In this document: positions 1-8,045 of the stretch, piece after piece
How positions within the stretch are numbered: the first letter of the stretch is position 1
Layout: each line of letters opens with the position of its first letter
Source of the DNA: Ministeria vibrans ATCC 50519
Lineage: Eukaryota > Opisthokonta > Filasterea
NCBI GenBank assembly: GCA_943704425.1
Contig: CALSCP010002369.1
Span: forward strand, 1-34,210
Direction: 5' to 3'
DNA length: 34,210 nt
Made by a program: the position numbers and the translations under genes
Notes under the pieces: model-generated
Database searches by the model: none
What the model was told of the DNA's origin: nothing
Seen by the model: only the letters and a program-made list of their open reading frames with translations

Positions 1-21
1 CCCCCTTTTTTTTTTTTTTTT

Positions 22-1361
22 TTACTTCCATGAGACATTTCCAATTCCCTGAAATTGCCGACGCAATGAATTGGGATCGGCCCACGCACTATCCAAATGC
101 GTGTCTTCCATTTCACTCTCAAGTCGTTTCAGTTCCTCCTATGAACAATTTTCACTTAGTCTCCTCAGTGTCACTCTCACACACAGTCATTCACACTCTC
201 AGTGTCACTCTCACTCACAGTCGTTCACACTCTCAGTGTCACTCTCACTCACTCACTCTCCCACTCTCTCACAAACACCAAGCTCTCTTGTCTCTGCCGT
301 ACTTGTCTCTTATGATATTCCATCATAAGTCGCTTCTGTGTCTCCTCATCCACTCGTGGCTCTCTTCCGGGCGCTCCACCCCCCTTCCGCTGCACTTTCA
401 CCACAATCGTCGTCTGCAACACAACATTTTTCCAGTTTCAACGCCTCTCTGTAGCTCACCCCCCCATCCCTTCCCCCTCCACACCTTCTCGTTTGCTCCT
501 ATATAGTCCTTGACCGTCTTCCCTCGTTCCATCTGCTTTCCTGCCCACCACATTTCACCCGTCTCCCCATCAATCTGATCCGCCACTTCGCACTCCTTGG
601 TGTCCTCCAGTAGCTGGCGTGCGGGTTCGTGTGGGGGTAATCCCATAGGGTAGACAATGGTGAGAGCACCACGAATAAGCTGGAATTGCGACGTGACCGT
701 CTCCGCAGTCAGAGCAACCCGTCGCTTGGCCTTATAAAGACGTACTATGTCAGAATTCATTCGTCAACACTTGCCCCTTTCTCCTACTTGCTCTGGCCCT
801 ACGGCGGCTCGCGCTTCCGCAGCAGTCTTGACAAGCATCTCCGCTAGCTGTCCCAGGGGGGCGTTGCCTCCGCGCCGGCCCATGGGGTCAGCGTGGGCGA
901 CAGAGCCACCGCTTGGCAAACACTTTGCCGCCCATTCGTCAACCAACTTCAATTCCTCAATCTGCGCAACATTTTCGATCAGAACAAACCTCTCCCATCA
1001 TCCAACCGCCACCACCGCACTAGCGACCCTCACACCTGCGACTCATGAAGACCCTGCATGGCGGGCGGGAGTGCAATGCCGTGCTGCGCAATCAGCTCAA
1101 TCGCATCACAAAGCGCCTGTAGTCGTCGGATGTCGTTGTACACCCGCAAGACTTCGGGAACAAGCTTCTCAAGAGCTGCACAATGAAGGGGTTAAGCGGA
1201 AAACAAGGGCATCGCAGTAAACAAGCTCAAATCAGATTTTCGTTTCGATAGCAACCGTTTTTTTTTTTGTGCGTTTGCTCATTCTCTTCATCACCTGCTG
1301 CCGTCGTTGTTTCCCACAGAAACACTTGGTCGTCGCCGCGTTTTACATTCAAATGTACCAT
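22..1361 (-). CDS. CFAP298: CFAP298 (C21orf59/Kurly) cilia and flagella protein, complete, six exons
   Basis: Six exons on the minus strand: 1361-1295, 1175-1036, 961-788, 730-485, 413-303 and 138-22, giving 284 residues and a TAA. The five introns (119, 74, 57, 71 and 164 nt) are all GT-AG. The spliced product follows vertebrate CFAP298 (about 290 residues) from end to end: start MVHLNVKRGD, then RVYNDIRRLQ, LPPAMQGL, DEWAAKCLPSGGSV, IVYPMGLPP, DYIGANEK, GAPGREP, EELKRLE and a SAWAD/QGIGNVSWK end. The 57-nt intron removes an in-frame TGA and restores a gap-free alignment, which supports that join. The family (DUF2870 C-terminal part) is cytoplasmic and is needed for axonemal dynein-arm assembly and ciliary motility, so the organism should build motile flagella. 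The start is the ATG at 1361. A T-run (6-23) lies just downstream of the stop. Confidence 0.95.
165..266. repeat. 34-bp tandem repeat in CFAP298 intron 5
   Basis: On the plus strand the motif TCAGTGTCACTCTCAC begins at 165, 199 and 233, an exact 34-bp period with a few substitutions, followed by CTCA-rich simple sequence to about 266. The tract fills much of the 164-nt intron 139-302. Read in the sense (minus) direction it contains repeated GTGAGTGAGAGTGAC, so each unit carries something close to a consensus 5' splice site. Confidence 0.85.
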
Positions 1362-1442
1362 AATAATATTAAGTTAATTAATGTGATCTAATCTCTCGAA
1401 TTAATAAATTAGGGAAAGTTCAATGTTTTTATTTTTATTTTT
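1362..1442. promoter_or_regulatory. 81-bp divergent intergenic region, likely bidirectional promoter
   Basis: Only 81 bases separate the CFAP298 ATG (minus strand, 1361) from the F-box/ankyrin ATG (plus strand, 1443). The stretch is almost pure A/T, with TTAATTAA-type motifs and a T-rich run directly before the plus-strand ATG. Both transcripts must start within it or overlap, unless one gene has an upstream non-coding exon. No specific factor site can be named. Confidence 0.5.
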
Positions 1443-2477
1443 ATGCAGCACTCCCTTCCCGACGAACTTCTCGTCCAAATATTGCTTCGGTGCAATCCGG
1501 ACACTGCCTTGGCTCTGCGCTGGAGCTGCACGCGCTGGTTTTCCATCACAACGTCAGATGGGTTTGAGAGTCTTCGTTTTGGTCTCTCGTCCATTTCGGC
1601 ACTGTCCGACCGCGAACGCTCTCGTGCGCTTCGGGTGATGGACCTTTTAGTGCGTACTTCGCGCGACACGTGGGAGAACCGCCTCAAGGTGCGGAATTCC
1701 GTCGGATTTTGTGTGCAACATGGTCAAAACATTTTGAGTGGCGCAGTCGCTCCAGCTCGCTTTGTGAATGAAGAGGACGACGACGACGACTACAGTACCG
1801 ACTCCGAGCCTGAAGAGCACGACAAGGAGCCTACAGCGTGCCGTGTGGGGTGCGAGGATTTGGTTCGGTTTCTGCTGACCGACGCACAAGTCAATCCGGC
1901 GAATGACCGCCAGAGTGCACTGCGACAAGCTTGCGCCATGGGACACGCCCGTGTAATCTCCATCTTGCTCTCCGACGTGCGTGTTGATCCGAGTATTGAG
2001 AGCAGTTTCGTGGTGCACAAGGCGTGCGTTGCAAATGCACTCGAGGCGGTGCGTGTGTTGCTCGCGGACAGTCGTGCCGACCCGTCAGCTTTTGCAAACA
2101 GTGCCCTGGTCTCTTCAGCGTACCTGGGGCTTGCCTCTATAGTAGACGAGCTGCTAAAAGACCCGAGAGTGAATCCAGCGGCACGCGATGACGAGGCCAT
2201 TCGATTTGCCTCTTTCAATGGACACACTGAGACAGTGCGGGCGCTGCTGCAAGACGGTCGTGTCAATCCCGCTGCACTCAACTTTGAAGCTGTCTCAGGC
2301 GCCATCATCAAGAGTCACACTGAAATTCTTGCACTTCTTCTTTCCGACGAGCGGGTGCGCCCGCCTCATGACTTTCTCCGCAAGCAGTTGCGACAACCCA
2401 AAGTGCAGTATGGCAACCCCGCCATCATGCGCATTGTCCACTCTTACATTGCAGCGTTCCCCGAGGACCCGCTGTAG
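1443..2477 (+). CDS. F-box-like and ankyrin-repeat protein, intronless
   Basis: Single exon of 344 residues ending in TAG. Residues 4-35 (LPDELLVQILLR followed by ALRWSCTRWFSI) match the F-box pattern that binds SKP1 in cullin ubiquitin ligases. Residues 109-129 are an acidic linker (EEDDDDD). From about residue 137 to 310 there are six ankyrin-like repeats of roughly 33 residues, each ending LL.D.RV(N/D)P, with a helix start such as AIRFASFNGHTETVRALL. The combination suggests a substrate adaptor: F-box to the ligase, ankyrins to a target. That is inference from architecture. The F-box match is moderate, while the repeats are clear. Expanded families of such short F-box/ankyrin proteins occur in several protists and in large DNA viruses. 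Nothing here indicates which origin applies. Confidence 0.85.
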   Translation: MQHSLPDELLVQILLRCNPDTALALRWSCTRWFSITTSDGFESLRFGLSSISALSDRERSRALRVMDLLVRTSRDTWENRLKVRNSVGFCVQHGQNILSGAVAPARFVNEEDDDDDYSTDSEPEEHDKEPTACRVGCEDLVRFLLTDAQVNPANDRQSALRQACAMGHARVISILLSDVRVDPSIESSFVVHKACVANALEAVRVLLADSRADPSAFANSALVSSAYLGLASIVDELLKDPRVNPAARDDEAIRFASFNGHTETVRALLQDGRVNPAALNFEAVSGAIIKSHTEILALLLSDERVRPPHDFLRKQLRQPKVQYGNPAIMRIVHSYIAAFPEDPL

Positions 2478-3003
2478 CCTATGGAATGCTGATGTTTTGT
2501 TTTTTATTGGATATAGAGGGTAGGGGATGGGGATAACAAAACATAACACTAACTCGTTGTCGCATTTCTCGACTGAAGAGTGTCTTTATAGAAGTCGGAC
2601 GGACGGTGAAGGTTGTTTTGATGATTTGTACGACCAAGTCAGAAAATACGTAAAATCATAAATACTCAGAAGGAGAAGAAGAATGGAACCCGTTTATTAC
2701 CGTTACAGTGAGTTAACAGTCACCACAGTCAAATTTACTATTGTAATAAGTAAAAGTAAATAATGCAACGAAGGCCAACTCTGCGAAGATGAAGCTCCCA
2801 TAAACGAATACCCAAAAAGTCAATAGATCATTCGTCATAGCCCATAGGACATAGGACATAGATTCATAAATACGCTCTTACAGCGAGCGTACAAAAAGGA
2901 ATCAGTGAATTAGTGAAAAAAGAGAAAATAATAATAATAAATAATAGAAGAAGAAGAATACAACCCAATAATAAATAATAAATTAATATAATAATTATTA
3001 TTA

Positions 3004-3039
<36 letters not shown>

Positions 3040-3494
3040 CATTCAATCAGAAAAATATTCAAAATATTTAATATCAGAATAATTAATTAATTAATATTTA
3101 ATTTCCTCGCCGAGCTTCTCTCATCGGTAGGCAATTTAGAACCTACCCACATCTCCCACGCAAAACACCCACACAAAAAAAAGAGCCAAAAGAGGAAAAC
3201 CATTTCGTTCGCGAATTTTCCTCTCATTTTCGTTTCACACCAGAGAAAACCGCCTCTTTCTTTGCACGTCTTCTTGCCATAGCGCCGCACTCTAGCCGAA
3301 ACTAGACGTGTGGGCATGCGAGGCGCTCTTTACTACTGCGATATTTTATCTACACGTGTCGAGCAAAAAAGCACTGACAAAAAAAAATATTCTTCTCTCG
3401 CAGCTCATTACGAGGCTTCTCCTCTTCGACTTTCTCTTTTGAGTGACTCCCTGGCCCAGAAGTTTCCGAGATTCCGGTGGCAACTCTCAGCGAA
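2478..3494. other. Intergenic region with AT-rich simple repeats; no gene seen
   Basis: About 1 kb between the ankyrin gene and the PPR gene. It holds the ankyrin 3' region, an ATAAATACT plus AGAAGGAGAAGAAG module near 2657-2684 that resembles sequence at 10601 and 14356, ATA-rich repeats near 2926-2960, an ATT microsatellite (about 2994-3040), TTAATTAATTAAT near 3080-3100, and then the presumed PPR 5' leader, which becomes more GC-rich after 3240. Short open frames occur on both strands, but none has recognisable domains or coding-like composition. Confidence 0.6.
2994..3040. repeat. ATT trinucleotide microsatellite
   Basis: A run of ATT units, interrupted once by AATTT, is followed by about ten uninterrupted copies up to ATC at 3040. 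It is intergenic. Confidence 0.9.
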
Positions 3495-6400
3495 ATGCCG
3501 CGCAAAGCGGCCGAACCGACGGTTGAGGTTCAGTCGGTGCCTCCTCCGCCGCCTTCCTTTGCCAAACCCAGCGCGACCGTCGCTTCCTCGTCCCCAGGAG
3601 GCGCTCCACCGCCCATGGCGTATGCTGCAGCCGCAGCTTCAGGTCTTGCCAATGACCTGAAAAAACTTGACATCAGCGCATCGTCGTTGTCGTCGTCGTC
3701 GTCGTCGTCGCCATCGCCCTCTGCCACGACGCCCCCGCCCGTCAGTGTCAACGGGGCGTCGTCGCCGACACCCGCCACACCTGCTACTGCTCCATCATCA
3801 TCATCATCATCAGAAGCAGCAGCAGCAGCAGCAGCAGCAGCAACCAATGCAGCAGCAACGGCTGTAGCCAGTGACAGCAGCCCCAATGTAGACCATTCTT
3901 CGCTCTTTACGACGACCGCTGCTCTTAGTCCGACTCCCGCGTCACGTTCGAGGGCACGCACGTCGTCGTCACCGTCCAAGGGACCTCTGTCGCTCTCGTC
4001 GTCACAGGCAACGTGGAAGTGCAATTCGGAAATCAACGCGATGGCGCAGGCCGGTCGCGTTGACGAGGCACTTGCAATGCTCGGGCGAATGGAGGCAGAA
4101 GCACGCGCGGGCAACAGTGATATTGCGCCGGACACGGTCACATTCACGAGTGTCATCAAGGCGTGCGCCAAGACAGGCCGTGTCGACGAGGCACTGAGCA
4201 TCCTTGAGCGCATGGAGAAGGAGGCGGAGGCAGGTCGGCACGAAGTCGCACCCGACACCATCACGTTCACAACGGTCATCAAGGCGTGCGCCACGGCTGG
4301 TCGTGTCGAGAACGCGCTCACGCTTCTTATGCGCATGGAGCAGCTGGCCGAATCGGGTCGCAAGGACGTCGCACCCAACACGGTCACGTACAACTCAGTC
4401 ATCAACGCCTGTGCCCAGACAGGTCATGCCGACGAAGCCATGCGGGTCCTGCAGCAAATGGAAGACTCGTTGCGCGCGGGAAACGAACAGGTTGCGCCCG
4501 ACACGGTTACGTACAATTCGGTAATTAAGGCTTTTGCGCAGGCAGGTCGCGCCGAGCAGGCATTGTCCATGTTGCGCCGCATGGAGGTCGAGTCGACGAC
4601 GGGCGGTCGACCCGAGCTTGCCCCCAACACCGTCACCTTCTCGTCCGTCATCAATGCTATGGCACGCGCGTCGCTTGCAAACGAAGCGGTGCAGGTGCTC
4701 GAACATATGGAGCGCGAGGCGAGCTCGGGCCACCGCGAGATTGCACCCAATACGGTCACGTACAATGCAGTGATCAAGGCGTGTGCCAAAGCGGGCCAGA
4801 TCGACCGGGCTCTTGAGGTGCTGGGCACCATGGAGACGGCAGCGCGTAGCGGCCGCCATGAAGTTGCCCCCGACACCGTCTCGTACTCGACGGTGCTCAA
4901 GTCGCTCGCGCAAAAGGGCTGTGTCGACGAGGCACTCGTCGTGCTAGGGCGCATGGAGGCGTCGGGACGTCGTGAGGTTGCGCCCGACACGGTCACGTTC
5001 AATTCGGTGATCAATGCATTTGCGCAGGCCGGTCGTGTTGACGATGCCATGGACATGCTTGAGCGAATGGAGCGTGACGGACGTCTGCTTGTTGCCCCCG
5101 ACACTGTCACGTTCTCGTCGGTGATCAAGGCGTGTGCACAGACAGGTCGAGTCGACGACGCTCTTAAGGTTCTGGATCGTATGGAGAAGGAGGCAGCCAG
5201 CGGTCGACGTGAAGTCGCGCCCAACACGGTCACTTTTTCGTCGGTTATCGACGCCTGTGCCCAGGCCGGTCGTGTCGAGGAGGCACTGTCGCTGCTGGAT
5301 CGCATGGAGCGCGAAGCAGCCAACGGCCGCAACGAGGTCGCGCCCAACACGGTCACGTTCAACTCGGTGATCAATGCCTGTGCGCAAAAGGGCCGTGTCG
5401 AGGACGCCATGCGTGTGCTCAAGCGTATGGAGGCGAGCAAACGCCAGGATGTATCGCCCGACACGGTCACACTCACCAGTGTGATCAAAGCGTGTGCGCA
5501 CGCGGGTCGTGTCGAGGACGCCGTGTCAGTGCTGAGTCGCATGGAGACGGCAGCGTCGTCTGGCCGACAGAAGATGGCGCCCAACACGGTTACGTACAAC
5601 TCGGTCATCAATGCCATGGCGCAGGCGGGCCTCGCCGAGGAAGCCATGCAGGTGCTGGAGCGCATGGAAAAGGAGGCGGCTAATGGACGTCCTGAGGTCG
5701 CACCCGACACGGTCACCTACTCGTCGGTGATCAAGGCGTGCGCTCAGGCGGGCCGTGTCGAGGAGGCCATGTGGGTGCTTGCGCGCATGGAGATGGAGTG
5801 TGCTCTGGGCGGTCGTCAGCAAGTCGCGCCCGACACGGTCACGTTCAACTCGGTCATCAACGCCTGTGCCCAGGCCGGTCGTGTCGACGATGCTGTGTCC
5901 GTGCTCGAGCGTATGCAGCGTGCCGCCAACAGCGGTCGACGCAACGTCTGTCCCGACACCGTCACCTACTCGTCGGTCATCAATGCCTGTGCTAAAGCAC
6001 CCCGTCCTTCTCTCGACACTGTCGAGCGCATGTTTGAGATTTTCCGTCGTCTCCCAGCCGAGCAGCGCAACGAGCGCACCTATACGGCCATGATCAAGGC
6101 TCTGGGACGTGTCGGACGTGTCCAGGAGGCGGTGGGCCTGCTTGACGAAGACATCTCGCCCAACGTGTTTATGTACAACACTGCCATTGGAGCGGTGGTC
6201 AACGATCGGCGCACAAGTCCTGCCGAGAAGCAGTCGTTGGTGTGGTCTCTCTATGAGCGTATGCTGCGTGCTCAGGTTGCTCCCAACGAGTTTACTGCTA
6301 ACTACGTGCGCAAGGTTGGCATTGATCCAGGTCCCATTGGTGGTGGTGGAGGCGGCGGCGGTGGCAGTACCGGCGGTGGTGGGGGCAGTGACTACTCCGC

Positions 6401-6741
6401 CGATTCGTCTAATGGCTCTGGCTCACGCACCCTTTCGAACGGCCGTGTGACTCGTGGCGGTCGGGGTGGTGGCAATGGTGGTGGTGGACGTTCACGGGGT
6501 GGTGGACGTGGCGGCCGTGGTGGTGGTCGTGGGTACCATCAGCAGATGCAACTGCATCACCAACAGCTTCAGCAGCAGCAGCATCACCACCACCCACATC
6601 ATCACCAGCAACAGCAACACCATTCTCAGCAGCATCACCATCAGCAACAACAGCAACAGCAGCAACAACAACAACAACAACAACAGCAACACCATCCGCA
6701 TCACCATCAAATGGACGGTGACCTCGGATTTGTTCCCATGC

Positions 6742-6775
<34 letters not shown>

Positions 6776-7358
6776 GCAACAGCATTACCAGCAACAGCAG
6801 CAACAGTTTGTGCCTTCGGCTCACGTACAACATCATTTGCAACAGCAACAACAACAACAGCAACAGCAGCAGCGGCAGCTTCACATGCAGCAACAACAAT
6901 TTCAGCAACTTCAGCAACAACAACAACACCAGCAACACCTTTATCAACCACACGAACCGGTACACACGACATCAGTGACTCCTACGACAGCAGCAGCAAC
7001 GACAACCACAACAGCATCAACAGGAACCGGAGCAAGTGCGCTAGCCGACCGGGACGCGCCATTGGTTGAGCCGTCCAGTTCGGGTGGCTGGCCCAGCGTG
7101 TACTCGCCCAGCGACGTCGCCTCCATGGGCTTCTATCCGTCGGGTACGAGTGCCTCCACAACTGCCGTGGGTGGTTCACGCCACGTCTATGGCGGTATTG
7201 GCTCGTCGTTTGCCCAGTCAGCAGGTCCTTCGCTCATGGCGGCCGGCGGTCCCTTTGCCTCCAGTGGCTTTGCTCACGAGCTCTCCGCCTCGTCCCCCCT
7301 CAACGATTCCCATGCCTTCATGTTTGCCGCCTGGAATGGGCAGTCCAGTCATGAGTGA
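3495..7358 (+). CDS. Pentatricopeptide-repeat RNA-binding protein with RGG and Gln/His-rich tails
   Basis: Intronless, 1287 residues, TGA stop. I take the ATG at 3495 (MPRKAAEP); the open frame extends slightly upstream without another ATG. Residues 1-170 are low-complexity (poly-Pro, poly-Ser, poly-Ala). From about 173 to 840 come 16 tandem PPR motifs of 41, sometimes 38 or 42, residues, typified by TVTFNSVINACAQAGRVDDA and ending (V/I)APD or APN. Two or three irregular repeats follow to about 942. Next are a Gly-rich RGG region (about 949-1013), a Gln/His-rich region (about 1014-1155) and a Ser/Gly-rich C-terminus. PPR proteins bind single-stranded RNA one base per repeat, usually in mitochondria or plastids. 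The N-terminus does not look like a clear targeting peptide, and RGG and polyQ tails are typical of cytosolic or nuclear RNP-granule proteins, so location is open. No DYW or SMR domain is seen. Confidence 0.93.
3684..3843 (+). repeat. Coding trinucleotide tracts (TCG, TCA, CAG) giving poly-Ser and poly-Ala
   Basis: Within the N-terminal part of the PPR gene, TCG runs (about 3684-3710) and TCA runs (about 3793-3812) encode serine. A CAG run (about 3815-3842) is read in the GCA frame as alanine. The same CAG unit is read as glutamine in the 3' part of the gene. Confidence 0.85.
6545..6960 (+). repeat. CAG/CAA-rich coding tract, poly-Gln and His
   Basis: About 400 bp of CAG, CAA and CAC/CAT codons in the PPR gene, with several uninterrupted CAA runs (for example 6660-6690 and 6740-6780). 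It encodes Gln blocks of 7 to 18 residues with His interruptions. The mixture of CAG and CAA codons argues for selection on glutamine as well as replication slippage. Confidence 0.9.
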
Positions 7359-7575
7359 TTTTCATTTGTGTCTGTTTGTGTGTCTGCGTGCCGGCGTGTG
7401 AGTGGAGAGAGAGCGCGTCGTCGGGAATAGTGTGCGTGTGCGTGTGTGTGCAGGTGTGATGAGAAGAGAGGGAGGGACAGAGAGATAGAGAGATGAACAG
7501 AGAAAGAGAGCGAACACAGAAAGTGAGAGAAAGTGAGACCGACTTCAGACGTGAATAATAATTATATTTTGATGC

Positions 7576-7581
7576 AATAAA
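7576..7581 (+). terminator. Polyadenylation signal of the PPR gene
   Basis: AATAAA about 215 bases after the TGA, followed by an A-rich stretch. The intervening 3' UTR is rich in GTGT and GAGA simple sequence (about 7410-7540). Confidence 0.65.
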
Positions 7582-8045
7582 AAAAAGAAAGTATGAAACT
7601 GATTCGAAAAACACCCGCGATGCGATTTCAATTTTTTGTACAAGTGATCCACTTTATTTGCAATGCGTTTTCTGATCTTGATGCTCTCCTCGTTCCTCTA
7701 TCGGTTGCCTCTAACAGCAATTGCGGCAAAGAGGAGCAGCGGCATAGCACACGCCCTGGGCATCCAAAGAAGAGAAGCAAATACACGGATGCCACCGCCA
7801 ATTTGTTGGCACTGAGAAACACAAGCTTGCTCCGCCATGCAGTTGTCGTAAGAAATAATGTCATCTATTGATTACCATGATACAACATGATACTACTAAT
7901 AAGTTATAATAGTAATAAATGAAGTGAAAACAGAGATGAAAATAGTAAAATTAATAATATTGTGTTTTAAAAAGGAAGGAACACTCACACATTTTCCCAC
8001 CCATATATACGTGCACCCAACGACGAGGAAAAAAAAAAGGCAAAA
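7582..8045. other. Convergent intergenic region with one possible small ORF
   Basis: This lies between the 3' ends of the PPR gene (+) and the orphan gene (-). The segment 7660-7860 is less AT-rich than its surroundings. On the minus strand a 46-codon frame runs from ATG at 7838 to TAG at 7698. It has a hydrophobic half (MPLLLFAAIAV), and an AATAAA lies about 40 bases after its stop. An overlapping 78-codon minus frame (7864-7628) and a 92-codon plus frame (7593-7871) also exist. None is recognisable and at most one could be real. Confidence 0.3.

Noticed and set aside
3087-3317. 76-codon minus frame in the PPR upstream region
   Set aside because: Composition is A/T and purine tract driven and the frame matches nothing. 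The region is better explained as the PPR promoter and leader.
4424-5716. Long minus-strand open frame (430 codons) antisense to the PPR repeats
   Set aside because: It is a periodic shadow of the repeat array: the antisense frame repeats with the same 41-codon unit and has no domain of its own.
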